Of a stretch of DNA of 64,000 nucleotides, positions 44,586 to 57,118 are shown piece after piece. Source of the stretch: Isoetes taiwanensis (Eukaryota; Streptophyta; Lycopodiopsida; Isoetales; Isoetaceae); contig JAJEKV010000062.1 in assembly GCA_021234155.1 (NCBI GenBank), positions 3,015,305 through 3,079,304 of the forward strand, given 5' to 3'. The translations under genes were made by a program, and so were the position numbers. The notes under the pieces were generated by a model, which saw only the letters and a list, made by a program, of their open reading frames with translations, did no database searches and was not told where the DNA came from. Every line of letters begins with the position of its first letter. Position 1 is the first letter of the stretch.

Positions 44586-45050
44586 AGTGCAGGACCGCTG
44601 CAACAAATCCCTAAGCATTAATGTCATAGGATCACGCAAAATCCTAACAATATCCTAACATTTTGGATATTGTTAGAGAAAGACCATTAAACCACGCCTA
44701 CATTTTTGCATAACAAACCATTAAGAATTGTGAGATGTATTTTTTTATGGAGGATAGGACCATTGCAACAAATCCCCAAGCATTAAAATGGCAAGACCAT
44801 GCAATATCCTAACATTATTCTCCCATTTTGGATATCGTTAGTGGAACACCATTAAACCGTTCCTACATCTTGGTATAATTTAGACCATTAAGAATTTGAG
44901 ATGTAATTGTTTATGGGGAATAGGACCATTGCAACAAATCCCCAAGCATTATAAAATGGCAAGACTATGCAATATCCTAACATTATCCCCCCATTTTGGA
45001 TATCATTAGTGGGACACCATTAAACCATGCCTACATCTAGTTGGTACTAA
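44586..45050 (+). repeat. Three ~166 bp tandem units
   Basis: AGGACC(A/G)(C/T)TGCAACAAATCC begins units at about 44591, 44757 and 44922. Each runs through TATCCTAACATT, TTTTGGATAT-GTTAG, CACCATTAAACC and CCTACAT. Divergence between units is roughly 10-15% by eye. Confidence 0.7.
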
Positions 45051-45199
45051 GGTTCATTTGTAGACAATCCAATAGTTATCCACGTCATCCAATGGTTTTA
45101 ATTGTATCTAATTTATCTTATCCAATGGTTCTTTCTAAGAATGCAATGGTTCTTTGAAAAACAAGATAACTTGTTGCACTTAGATGATTTGCACTAAGA

Positions 45200-48100
45200 A
45201 CATAACAAACCGCAAAGTGTCCTCGCAAGTAATCCGCCGTAAAAAACCAAGTGTTTTGTTGTTCGGGCAAGATAAAGGTTCGAAATGGAGATTTGACTTC
45301 GCCATGTTGTCCTAAACAAATAAATTACCCTAGGGACCAAGTTACACGGTCATTTTTTGCAGCAAAAGAAACACAAACCCTCTACATGGCAGTATTCTGC
45401 ACCCTCCGCTAAGGCCAATTCTCTACGAACGTGTTGGGCATGAGCTACTTTGGCGCTTCCTAGAGCAGGGGTGGTCTTCTGCCCACGAAACTTGGTCTCC
45501 AGGGTAATGTCGATGTTTTGAGTCCGCTGGCGGTCGAATCACAGCCCAGGTGGGAGAGTTGCCCGCCCATGGCCAAGGACCTTCCAGAGAGGACCTTTTG
45601 GGTCGAACTACTTCTGGAAGGTTTTAGGGCTCCGTCTTCTGGCGTCAACACCCTCCCACTACCTCATGACATTATGCAAGCTCCTGGTCCAATCTGGCTA
45701 GGGTATGGGCTCCAAAACGTAAACCCTGTGCCTTGCCAGGTTATTGTAGGGTTTACGTTATGGAGGTCGGGCTTTGGTCCGTTGCACTTGGGACATGGTC
45801 GAGCAAATGCTTTGAAAACGTGGGAGGCGGCGAGAAATTGCAAGAATGGGGTTTGGATTTATTCTCCTCCTAGTTTTACAATTAAAAAGTGTAGAGCCTT
45901 ATGCAAGAGCAAAATTGTTTGGGGTCACTCGGATTGGCGAATAGATCGAAACTCTGTTATTTGAGTTCTCATGGCTCCCCATGCATGTTTAGAAATGGTC
46001 CACCTAGTTATCAAAGAAGTCGACCATGTTTTGGCCTCCAAAACGTAAACCCCGTATGCTGCTAGGTTATTGTAGGGTTTACGTTATGGAGGTCGAAGTT
46101 TTATTCGGTTACACTTGAGACATGGTCGAAAAGCTGCGAGTTGAAAACAAGAAGCAATAAAACCCGACGAAATGGGGTTTGGATTTACCGAGGCAAAGCT
46201 TTCCTACCAAAGGTTCGGGGAGGGCAAATGCCAATGCCTCCCTTCCCTCGAGCCCGGTTCCCTATCCGGCCGTTGAATTCTCCATTCAAGTAACTTGCTT
46301 CGAAAGCAGGTTCAAACAAATTCAAGATCTGTCCGGAGAACATATCAAACCGCAAAAGTGTCTGCAATCGACCGTGTAGAAACCCAAGTGTTTTGTCGTT
46401 CGGCAAGCACAAAAGGCTCGGAATGGAGATTTGACTTCGCCATGTCATCCAAAACAGCGAAATTACCCTAGAGACCAAGTTACACGGTCATTCTTTGCAG
46501 CAAAAGAAGCACGAACCCTCTACATGGCAGTATTCTGCACCCTCCACTAAGGCCAATTCACTACGAACATGTTGGACATGAGCTACTTTGGCGCTTCCTG
46601 GAGCAGGGGTGGTCTTCTGCCCACGAAACTTGGTCTCCAGGGTAATGTCAATGTTTCGAGTCCGTTGGCAGAGTCAGATCACAATTCCGGGGTGGAAAAG
46701 TTGCCCGTCCGTGGCCAAGGACCTTCCAGAGAGGACCTTTTGGGTCGAACTGCTTCTGGAAGGTTTTAGGGCTCCGTCTTCTGGCGTCAATGCCCTCCCA
46801 CTACCTCATGACATTGTGCAAGATCCTGGTCCAATCTGACTAGGGTATGGCCTCCAAAACGTAAACCTTATGCGTTGCTAGGTTATTGTAGGGTTTACGT
46901 TATGGAGGTCGAGTTTTATTCAGTTGCACTTGAGACATGGTTGAGAAGCTGCAGTTGAAAACAAAAAGCAATAGAAACTGATGAAATGGGGTTTGGATTT
47001 ACCGAGGCAGGCTTTCCTACCAGTGCTCCTCCGGGAGGGCAAATGCCAATGCATGCCTTCTCGGAGCCCGGTTTCCCTATCCGACCGTTGAATTCTCCAT
47101 TCAAGAAACTTGCTTCGAAAGGTTTCAAAAATTCAAGATCCGTCCGGAGAACATATCAAACCGCAAAGTGTCCTGCGCAAATGACCGTAGAAACCCAAGT
47201 GTTTTGTCGTTCGGGCAAAGTACAAAGGCTCGGAATGGGGATTTGACTTCGCCATGTCGTCCAAAACAATAAATTACCCTAGGGACCAAGTTACACGGTC
47301 ATTTTTGCAAAGAAAAGAAACTCGAACCCTCTACATGGCAAGATTCGCACCCTCCGCTAAGGCCAATTCACTACTGAACGTGTTGGACATGAGCTACTTT
47401 GGCACTTCCCGAGCGGGGTGTTCTTACGCCCACGAAAACTTGGTCGCCGTGGTAATGTCGATGTTTCGAAGTTCGCTGGCGAGTCGATCACGCCCGGTGG
47501 GAGAGTTGCCTCGTCTGGTACGAGGACCTTCCGTCGAGAAGACATTTTGGGTCGAATCGCTTTACGGAAGGTTTTAGGGCTCCGTCTTCTGGCGTCAATG
47601 CCCTCCCACTACCTCATGACATTGTGCAAGATCCTGGTCCAATCTGGCTAGGGTATGGCCTCCAAAACGTTAACCCTGTGCCTTGCCAGGTTATTGTAGG
47701 GTTTACGTTATGAAGGTCGGGCTTTGGTCCGTTGCACTTGGGACATGGTCGGCAAACCGCGTTTGAAAACACAAAGCAAAGAGAAACCGCCGAATGGGGT
47801 TTGGATTTAATGTCCTTCTAGTTTTGCAATTAAAAGTCTAGAGCGCCTTATGCAGTAGCAAAATTGTTTGGGATCACTTGGGTTGGCCAATAGATCGAAA
47901 CTCTGTTATTTCAGTTCTCATGGCTCCCCATGCATGTTTAGAAATGGTCCACCTAGTTATCAAAGAAGTTGACCACGTTTTGGCCTCCAAAACGTAAACC
48001 CTGTGTGTTGCTAGGTTATTGTAGGGTTTACGTTATGGAGGTCAAGTTTTATTCAGTTGCACTTGAGACATGGTCGAGAAGCTGCAGTTGAAAACAAGAA

Positions 48101-49045
48101 GCAATAGAAACTGATGAAATGGAGTTTGGATTTACCCTCCTCTTAGTGTCGCAATTAGAAGTCAAGAACACATTTTGTAGTAGCAAATTTTTTTGGAATG
48201 ATTCGGGATCACCAATAGATCCAAACTCTGTTATTTCAGTTGCCATGGCTCCGCATGCATGTTTGAAAAAGGTACACCAGTTCCCAAGTGCAACTGACCA
48301 CGTTTTGGCCTCCATAACGTAAACCCTACAATAACCTGGCAAGGCACAGGGTTTACATTTTGGAGGCCATACCCTAGCCAGATTGGACCAGGATCTTGCA
48401 CAATGTCATGAGGTAGTGGGAGGGCGTTGACGCCAGAAGACGGAGCCCTAAAACCTTCCGAGCGATTCGACCCAAAATGTCCTCTCCTGGAAGGTCCCCG
48501 GCCCGCGGATGGGCAACTCTCCCACCCCGAATCGCGGATCCGACTGCCAACTAAACTCGAAACATCGACATTACCCCGGAGACCAAGTTTCGTGGGCGTA
48601 AGACCACCCCCGCCTCGTGAAGCCAAAGTAGCTCATGTCCAACACGTCAGAAGTGAATTGGCCTTAGCGAGGGGTGCGTATAATCGCCATGTAGAGGGTT
48701 CGTGCTTCTTTGTCGCAAAAAATGACCGTGTAACTTGGTCTCTAGGGTAATTTCACTGTTTTACGACATGGCGAAGTCTAATCTCCATTCCGAGCCTTTG
48801 TAATCGCCCAAACGACAAAGCACGTGGCTTTCTACATAGTCGACTGCAGGACACTTTGCGGTTTGATATGTTCTCTCGGACAGATCTTGAATTTTTTTGA
48901 ACCTGCTTGAAGCAGGTTACTTGAAGAGTGGATTCAACGGTCGGATGGGAAACCGGGCTCCGGGAAGGGAGGCATTGGCATTTGCCCTCCCCCGGAGCAC
49001 TAGTAGGAAAGCCCCGCCTCAGAACCTTTGTGATGTCCGCCTCCC
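45200..49045. repeat. Nested block of direct and inverted repeats with a recurring ~58 bp hairpin
   Basis: Module order is M3 (CAAACCGCAAAGTGTCC), M1 (GAGCTACTTTGGCGCTTCC), hairpin, and M2 (CCGTTGAATTCTCCATTCAAG). M3 begins at about 45208, 46346 and 47157; M1 at 45442, 46577 and 47392. From 48309 to 49045 the same modules return in inverted order and strand. The hairpin (CCTCCAAAACGTAAACC ... GGTTTACGTTATGGAGG) lies at about 45710, 46035, 46851, 47659, 47984 and 48309. Open frames in this block are short and shift between copies, so I call no gene. Confidence 0.75.
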
Positions 49046-49047
49046 GG

Positions 49048-50890
49048 GTCCGGCCTCTCCAACATGCCACGTGAGCTCCAACATGCCACATAGGCTCCAA
49101 CATGCCTCGTGAGCTCTAGCATGCCACCTAGGCTCCAACATGCCACGTAGGCTCCAACATGCCACCTAGGCTCCAACATGCCAAGGTGGCTCCAACATAC
49201 CACCTAGGCTCAAGCGTGCCAAGGTGGCTCAAATATGCCACCTAGGCTCCAACATGCCACGTGGGGCTCCAACATGCCACCTAGGCTCCAACATGCCACC
49301 CACGCCCAACATGCCACGTGGGCTCCAACATGCCACCCTAGCATGCCACCTAGGCTCCAACATGCCACCGGGCTCCAACATGCCACGTGAGCTCTAACAT
49401 GCCACATAGTCTCCAACATGCCAAGTTGGCTCCAACGTGCCACCTAGGCTCAAGCATGCAAGGTGGCTCAAATATGCCACCTAACCGAGGCTTCAACATG
49501 CCACGTAGGCTCCAACATGCCACGTGGGCTCCAACATGCCTCGTGAGCTCTAGCATGCCACCTAGGCTCCAACGTGCCACCTGGGCTCCAACATGCCACC
49601 TAGGCTCCAACATGCCAAGGTGGCTCCAACATGCCACCTAGGCTCAAGCATGCCAAGGTGGCTCAAACATGCCACCTAGGCTCCAACATGCCACGTGGGG
49701 CTCCAACATGCCACCCACGCCCAACATGCCACCCACGCCCAACATGCCACGGGCTCCAACATGCCACCTAGGCTCCAACATGCCACCTAGGCTCCAACAT
49801 GCCACCAAGGCTTCAACATGCCACGAGGCTCCAACATGCCACCTAGGCTCCAACATGCCTCGTGAGCTCTAGCATGCCACCTAGGCTCGAACGCGTCGCC
49901 TAGGGCTCCAATATGCCACCTAGGCTCCAACATGCCAAGGTGGCTCCAACATGCCACATAGGCTCAAGTGTGCCAAGGTGGCTCAAACATGCCACCTAGG
50001 CTCCAACATGCCAAGTAGGCTCCAACATGCCAACTAGGCTCCAACATGCCACCCACGCCCGACATGCCACGGGGCTCCAACATGCCACCTAGCATGCCAC
50101 ATAGGCTCCAACATTGCCACCTAGGCTCCAACATGCCACCTGGGCTCCAACATGCCACGTGAGCTCCAACATGCCAAGTTGGCTCCAACGTGCCACCTAG
50201 GCTCCAACATGCCAAGGTGGCTCACAACATGCCACCTAGGTTTAAATATGCCAAGTTGGCTCAAACATGCCACCTAGGCTCCAACATGCCACCGTGGCTC
50301 AACATGCCACCTAGACTCAAACATGCCAAGGTGGCTCAAACATGCCACCTAGGCTCCAACATGACAAGGTGGCTCAAACATGCCACATGGGCTTCAACAT
50401 GCCACCTAGGCTCCAACATGCCAAGGTGACTCAAACATGCCACATGGGCTCCAACATGCCACCTAGGCTCCAACATGCCATCTAGGCTCCAACATGCCAA
50501 GGTGTCTCAAACATGCCACGTGGGCTCCAATATGCCAAGGTGGCTCTAACATGCCACCTAGGCTCAAACATGCCAAGGTGGCTCCAACATGCCACCTAGG
50601 CTCGAACATGAGAAAATGGCTCAAACATGCCACCTAGGCTCCAACATGCTCAAACATGCCATGCGAGCTCCAACATGCCACCTATGCTCCAACTTGCCAA
50701 GGTGGCTCAAACATGACACGTGGGCTCCAACATGCCACCTAGGCTCCAACATGCCATCTAGGCTCCAGCATGCCAAGGTGGCTCAAACATGCCACCTAGG
50801 CTCTCCAACATGCCACGTGGGCTCCAATATGACATGTTGGTGCCTAGGTGGCTCAAACATGCCAAGGTGGGCTCAAACATGCCACTGGGG
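49048..50890. repeat. Minisatellite of 19 bp units, about 95 copies
   Basis: Consensus CTCCAACATGCCACCTAGG, with variants CCACGTGGG, CCACGTGAG, CCAAGGTGG and CCACCCACG in the last third. 19 bp is not a multiple of three, so three units (57 bp) give a 19-residue repeating peptide in every stop-free frame on both strands. That explains the many overlapping frames (GGMLEPRWHVGAHVACW type). Many units contain the G-box core CACGTG. Coding is unlikely. Confidence 0.9.
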
Positions 50891-53690
50891 TCATCACTGG
50901 GGTTTCTGCATGGCATTCTTGGCAATGGTTCTAAAAAAGAAAGATGTCTTGCCATTTGTAGGGACTGGATAAGTGCAGGTAGCTACGTTTGCATGCCGAA
51001 ACTCCAACCTCCTGCTCCAGCACTGAAACTCTGCTTAGGCGGTGCTTGATTGTGAAAAGCTAAGTGGCGCGGATTCCTGAGGGTGTGCCTGGACTGGATG
51101 GTGTTAAAACCAGAGTTGCATTGCCCTGGTGTTTGTGGCTCTGGTGAGGCCATTGCGGCCTGGAGGTTCGAATCCTCCGGTCCGACAAGAAGGATTTATT
51201 TCCTTTGTGTCTTTATTTCTTTGTTTTGTTTCTTTGTTTCTCTTATCTTGTTTCTTTCACAAAGGTCGGATTGGAGGCAATTTGAATCTGATGCAGAATG
51301 TCAAAGGCAGTTGGAGATTCATTTCGGCTTTGCGGCCATTGCGGTTTGGAGATGCAAAACATATGGCAAGGAAAGTTTTTAGTTGCTTGTTTGATTCAAA
51401 AGTTCTTGCCTCCTCGAATGCTCCAAATAAGCTATAATGTAATTATCTTTAGGACCCAAAATGCGAGTTGGGCATTTATTTTGATAAGTAAAACTTGCGT
51501 AAAACATTGCGCTTAGCGCCAAATTAGCCTTTCCCAAGCAAGAGCTAGTATCATATTTATCGTGCACTTTTTTGCACCATTGAAAGTTGCACATGGAATG
51601 CCGATGAAAAAAATCGAGGGTCGCTTGATCTAGCACAATGGAGGGCATATTCGCCGATCAATGTTCCACAAATAATATAAAAAACATCCCATTAAGTAGT
51701 TGATTTAGTAGATTATTATAAATTGAAAATTTGAGAATTAAAATATGTGTAAAAAATTGCCCCATCAAATATTTAATTGAAGATAAATGCCCAAATGGTG
51801 ATCTTCGTAGTATGATCTTATTGGCTCTATTTTTAACGCTTGATTCTTGTGACAAGAGAGATGGACGATGAAGATCATGATCCTCGCCTTATAATCTTCT
51901 TGGGTAAAAAATGAAGGGCTGAGATTTCTTTGCCGCCATTCCTTTCTTCACCGCCATTGCTTTCTTTTCTCCAGCTATGGCGCCATTGCTTTTTTCTCCT
52001 ATGGTATTTGCTTGTGCATGTCCGATGCTATGGCGCTATGGTGGATTTGAGCTATGGTGCATATCATTCGAGCTATGGATCCGGAGCGACTGCATTTCAA
52101 GTTTCTTTGGCTGGATCTGCAGCTTTGTAATGCCATTTTCTCTCTGTCTTCCGGCTCTTTGCTCTCTGTAATGCCATCCGGCTCTCTGCCTTCCTTGAAA
52201 TCCTGCTCTCTGCCTTCCTTGAAATCCTCCATATATTTTGAAACGAACTCCTCACACACAAGGAAAATGGGGCCTGTTGCCCTGGCTCTTCTTATGATGC
52301 CCTGTTGCCCGCCGGAATTATGATAGCCTCTTCTTCATATCATGTTCTTCATATTCTTTCTCTGCCTTTGGGCTCGAGGCTCTGCCCTGGGCACTCCTGC
52401 TTTCTTCAGAAGGATTTGGAGCTCATAATAAGCTTTCAAGGTCTGCCTTATAAGAGCTGATCCAATATTTGTTTCCTGCTTCTTATTCAACTAACAATCA
52501 CAATTCCTAACAGGAAAATGTGCAGCTTTTGGCATCGTCGTCTTGAAGTTGGACTACTGTTTTGCTAGTTATCGGAAGATCAGAATCAGAGCATTTTCTA
52601 AGCATAGTACTCGGTTTTACTGGCTTCTTAGAGATGAAGATCGGAGTATGCGTGGAGCTCTACTAGAGTCGTCTACCAACAGAAACAGAAAAGATTATCA
52701 TGAAATCCTCCATTCTTTCTCACGTTCTTCATATATGCACCTTCTTTCTCACGTTCTTCATATCTGCATTTTTTTTTTGCGATGGAAAAATTGTTCCCCT
52801 GGCTCTTTTTGCTTTTTGTGGTTCAAGGCAGCTGGGGCCGCGCCTGTTTCTTGCAGAACAAAGATCCTGAGGTTCTTTTTATTGTTTATTGTTTATGTTT
52901 TTGCAAAGAAATTTTTGCATGTTAAGTTACAGAACATTCGTGGCCCTTTAGGTACATTGCAGGTTGAAGGAAGAAGATAGCAGCAAATATATCAGGTAGG
53001 CGGTGACAGAGCAGCATGGAACGAGGAATGCCCAATAAATGCTTCTAGTTGTGCCTTTTCTGCTCCATTTTCTGCTCCAATCTACCGTAATCTTCTTGAT
53101 CCGAAATCCATTTTTCTGTCCTGAGCTGTACCGATTCTGAACCTTTTGTATCTGTAATTCATCTTGGATTTAATTTTTGAGCTTTCCTTTTGTATCTGTT
53201 ATTCTTCTTGGATTTATTTTTTGTAAAAGCTGAAAAACCTGAAGCAATGGGCCTCTCAATGGCACTTCGAGCAGTTTCAATAGGCCTCTCCCTTGGGTTC
53301 AAATCCCAGATTGACAATGCAGGCAGAGTACAACAGAGTTGAATCCGTCTACAGTTTCATTCATTTTTTGCTGGATAATGCAATGGAATAAAATAAATGA
53401 GATCAATTGTGCTACACTGTTTTTAACCTTAACTATTAATTCAATTGTTTTGAACTTTAACCATTGAATGTTTTAATCTAAGTTAATACTTAGATTGCAA
53501 TCTATTTTAGTATGTATAAATGAAAATGGAGATAACATGGCATATTATGCTTTATATTATGCTTTATGGACTTGTTTGGGTTCGATTCCCAAAAAGGCTT
53601 TTTTTTTACAATAAAAAAAGATAGATACAAAATTCATAATATATTAGCTTTTAAATTGTGGCCTATAGTAATTTTTTTATAATGTGTGCC
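50891..53690. other. Gene-poor interval with SINE-like B-box fragments
   Basis: GGAGGTTCGAATCCTCC (about 51166-51182) and TGGGTTCAAATCCCAG (about 53296-53312) are perfect T-arm-like palindromes with a pol III B box but no cloverleaf partner, so they look like SINE remnants. GGGTTCGATTCCC at about 53579-53591 is a third. A 30 bp pair (ctctgccttccttgaaatcc) lies at 52184-52225. No gene is supported; the frame at 52543-52980 begins from a TTG and has no recognisable domain. Confidence 0.45.
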
Positions 53691-54240
53691 ACATGTCAAC
53701 ATTTGATTTGTTAGAAGATATATTAGAAACAATACCTTGTTTTTCCTACGTGTAATAATAATGCTTTATTATTTCAAAAGTATGCCACGTGTCTATATTT
53801 GATTGGCTAGAATAATGTTTTTTTATTTAAAAACTATGCCATGTGTCAATATCTCATTAGTTCTAGAAACTCACGTTTTTTTCTACGTATTATTATATTA
53901 CTTTTTACATGTCCTTATTTTACGAAAACAATAGCTAGATTTCAATAACACATGTAGTGTTTCGTAAATTAAAAAAAGACCATGCGTGGTTTTCTGAATT
54001 TTGCAAAAACAACACTTGAAACGACGTGTCCATATTGAGAAAAAGAACATTTGAAAACATTATTTTTCAATTTCCTACGTGTTCTTTTTTTATAGTTCTT
54101 TATTTCTAGTGTTGTAATTTAGTTTTTCAGGTGTAGTAAAATTAAAACCTACGCGTGATATTTTAAAGCTAAACAACGCGTGGTTTTACAAAAAACAACA
54201 GCGAAGGAAAAAAGTACACGTTGACAAAAAGTCACAAAAA
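53690..54240. repeat. Degenerate repeats around ACGTGT / ACGCGTG motifs
   Basis: Loose ~115 bp units contain GCCA(C/T)(A/G)TGTC-ATATTTGATT and CTACGTGT (about 53690, 53795, 53850). They merge into closer motifs CTACGCGTG, AACGCGTGGTTTT and TACGCGTGGATTTTT up to 54270. They lie directly beyond the 3' side of the Rep-like gene and could be the terminal region of that element. Confidence 0.4.
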
Positions 54241-54245
54241 CTATA

Positions 54246-54832
54246 TCAATTTTTTCTACGCGTGGATTTTTCTGCCAAAAGACCACCGTGGAAAATTTTT
54301 GCCAAAAAACCACTGTCTCTTTGTGCAAATCCGGATAAACGGGCCACGTGGACTTTTGGGGCCATTTTGCTGTTGTTTTTGGCATAAAACAACACTTCCG
54401 TACAACAAAAAAACAACTGTGGACCAAAAATTGGGGTCAGTGTGACATCTTCGTTGATTTGCGTATCAAACAGCCTGCAGAGGGCAGTTAGCCTATTTAT
54501 TTGCGCATGTAATTGCCTCCACTGGTCTATGTCCAAACGAATGTGCGCATCAAGAATGAAGTTCTCAATTGAGTTCAGTGCGTTACGAATTTGTTGCATA
54601 GACGAGCGCATGTCATTGATGTATCCAACTAACCACAGTGACATAACGTCAATAGGGTCCTCGCCATGTGGAGGTGGTGGTTGTGCTGATGGCGGAGGAA
54701 CTAACTGAACTTGAACTTCAACTGTTGGGCTTTCTGATACTATGATAATTTCTGGCTCCACATTATTATTTACTTCAGGAATGACGAGGATGTCACGTAG
54801 AGGTGATTCATTGGGGGCTTTTATAACCTGCA
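54246..54832 (-). CDS. Frame downstream of the Rep-like ORF, Pro-rich plus coiled coil
   Basis: The frame follows a strong acceptor (ttgttaacatgcag/GTTATAAAAG at 54832), so it is probably an internal or last exon. It has an acidic, Val/Ile-rich start, a proline run (PPPSAQPPPPHGEDP) and a helical segment (NDMRSSMQQIRNALNSIENF ... QLHAQINRLTALCRLFDTQI). The last ~60 codons run into repeat-like sequence. It is likely the C-terminal exon of the neighbouring Rep-like gene, but the joining donor could not be fixed. Confidence 0.4.
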
Positions 54833-54952
54833 TGTTAACAAAACAAATTGATGAGATTGAGCAAATGAAAGCGTAATGAAATAATATGTTATTATACTAG
54901 ATATTAAACTAGATGACAGTTACTATAGTGTTCTATTCAATACCCGTAAGTG

Positions 54953-55642
54953 TCACTCTGCTGCAAAAGATGAGTTCCAGTTGAGGATAATTTCGTTACC
55001 ACCCAAATCTCCAACTATGATTGTATTTTGGAGTCTGTCTGCAACATATGCTTCAATGATTTCGTCCGGATCTTCATTAACAGGCTGGTGCTCGTCAAAG
55101 TACCTTGGGGGATTAGCAAATGGATTACTGTTACGGGCTCTTGACGGGCGTGCTGGATCATTATTCGATGGCCCATAAAGAACTAACGATACTTTCTCAC
55201 GGGTTGCCTGGAATGGGTTTATCATTAGATCATATGCAGCTTCAACTTTTCTTTGGTTTATGTTTTGGCCAACAGTAGGTATAGCCCATTGTGTGCTGAG
55301 ATAGAACATTTCTGTCTTGATTATCTCAGTGATTGTGAATGTCAGTGGTGGCTTACGACGATTGGCAATGCGATAATTCACAAAGTGACGGACTTTGATG
55401 AATAAGTTTTTAGGATCTAGACAAACCTCATCTTTGATTTCTCCTGCTCCATACGACGCATATTTTTCTTTCCCTCTCATCAATTCTGCTGATGAGACAT
55501 TATGCATGCGCACACTGAAATGAGGCTTTCCAAAATCCTTCATGCAATAACCTAACATACCTTCAAAGCAATGCAGCTTTGTGTCCTTTAGCGGCCTGCA
55601 CATTATTTTGGCTCCAGCTAGCTTTGTGGTGTTCCATCTCAT
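54953..55642 (-). pseudogene. Rep (HUH endonuclease)-like protein, C-terminal half
   Basis: The frame from ATG 55642 reads KLHCFEGMLGYCMKDFGKPHF at residues 22-42. A YxxK motif (Y32, K35) inside G-Y-C-M-K-D closely resembles motif III of Rep-type HUH endonucleases, where the Tyr attacks DNA. Downstream comes VRMHNVSSAELMRGKEKYAS, then KNLFIKVRHFVNYRIANRRK. The HUH metal-binding motif expected N-terminal to this is not visible. A TGA lies ~16 codons upstream, and 55660-55860 is made of short duplications. A plausible N-terminal exon (MTRNRRGPASTSRTG) sits at 56039 on the same strand. I read it as an internally deleted copy of a Rep-encoding transposon; the superfamily is an inference from motif III and layout. 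Confidence 0.45.
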
Positions 55643-55699
55643 AGCTACTTTGAGTAATGCTGCAGCACCCCCGACTCATACTGTTTTGAGTCTGACTGT

Positions 55700-56039
55700 G
55701 GCTTGGAAGTGCAAATGATGTAGATTTAATCCACACTCTGTTGCAACTAATCCTGCATGACAGGACTACAATCTCTAATACTGCATGACAGGACTCTGTT
55801 TCTTGTCTACCTGACAGGACTGCAATCTCTAATAAGCTAGATGGTCCAGGATCTTGACGTGGCGGAGACTTATTAAGATGTAATGTGTTGCAAACTACCT
55901 CGACACGTTCGTTGATTTGGGCCTCTTCAGCTTCCACGACATTTTCTTGTGCAGGGTGATTTAGCTCATACGTGATCCCTTCTGCCTGCATGACTCCCGT
56001 TCGTGATGTTGAGGCTGGGCCTCGTCTGTTTCGTGTCAT
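55700..56039 (-). pseudogene. Possible N-terminal exon of the Rep-like gene
   Basis: ATG 56039 opens with a basic MTRNRRGPASTSRTG followed by an acidic stretch (AQENVVEAEEAQINERVEV). The coherent part ends near KSPPRQDPGPSSLL (about 55835). After that come duplicated ACAGGACT-GCAATCTCTAAT segments (55760-55835) that look like a scar of deletion or repair. The link to the downstream frame rests on orientation and proximity only. Confidence 0.3.
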
Positions 56040-57110
56040 TCATCTCATTGTAATATCTAGATCTAATATCTAGCATTAAAAAAACAACACAATTGTTAAT
56101 AACTAGTAAAATACGAGTAATACAAGCTTGTAATACTAGTAAACCATAAAAAGTAATACAGTAGATGTTATAATGTTAGATATTGCTAGATATTGTAGCA
56201 TCTGATTTTTGCATACAAACTTAAAGAATGGGCATAATGGTAGATATTGAAAGGAAGGGCGAGATTTTAAATTTTAAAGCTTAAAGAATAGGCATAATGG
56301 TAGATATTGAAAGGAAGGGCGAGATTTTGAATTTTAAAGGGAAATAGTTAAGGAAGCAAAGATCAAGAAGCATGGAATTTTCGAGACAGCCGGATATTAG
56401 GGCACTGTTAGGGTTTGTGCAATCGAGCATGGCAGCTGCTTACAAGAACACATGCAAAGCCGATCGAATAGGGCTATCTGAGGGCCGAATCTAACTCTGC
56501 TGTTGCTAGATGTTGAAAAGAAAATATCTTAGCATGCTAGACACAGGTTCCGAAGGGTTTACAGAAAAAAAGTTCAGCAGATCTGGCTATGGCAGCCAAT
56601 TTGTGTGAGGCAAATTCTGCTCCTTAACAATGTGAAGTCATGGCTCCGGTTTCGGCCTGGGGGCGAATGGTTTTCAGAGGTAAACTCCAGCAACATAGAC
56701 TTAGGATAAAACTGCAAGATCTGGCTATGGCGGCCAATTTGTGTCAGGCTTAAGAAAGTGTAGTCATGGCTTCAGTTTCGGACTGAGGGGCCAATGGTTT
56801 TCAAAGGTAAAGTTGCGGAAGATAAACTTAGGGAAAAACTGCAAGATCTGGTTCCAACTCCAATCTTGCATGCTAGATATTTGCATGCAGTTTTCGGATT
56901 TTAAAAAGCAACACCAAATCTGAAATCTACCAATAAGATGAATATCTGCCATCAAAGATCATGAAATTCAGGGAACTAACGCTATAAAACAGAATCAAGA
57001 ACGGTTTTTTTTTATGAATGCTTCTTCGCCATACTCATGCTAGATATTCCAAATACGATAAAAACGAGAAATATTGTTAGCAAACAAAAAAGCAATACTG
57101 GCATACAGAC
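56040..57110. other. Intergenic with two local duplications
   Basis: A ~61 bp tandem pair (CTTAAAGAATGGGCATAATG...) lies at 56219-56340. A ~140 bp imperfect direct pair, each with GATCTGGCTATGGC-GCCAAT and GGTTTTCA-AGGTAAA, lies at about 56578-56715 and 56716-56855. No gene. Confidence 0.5.
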
Positions 57111-57118
57111 AGATATAG

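Noticed and set aside
49048-50972. Overlapping long frames on both strands and CRISPR-like regular spacing
   Set aside because: Unit length 19 bp with no unique spacers makes it a minisatellite. The frames follow from a repeat without stops.
51129-51190. tRNA gene suggested by GGAGGTTCGAATCCTCC
   Set aside because: A T-arm alone; no acceptor stem, D-arm or anticodon arm can be paired around it.
52543-52980. 145-codon plus-strand frame
   Set aside because: Starts at TTG, low-complexity T-rich middle, no domain.
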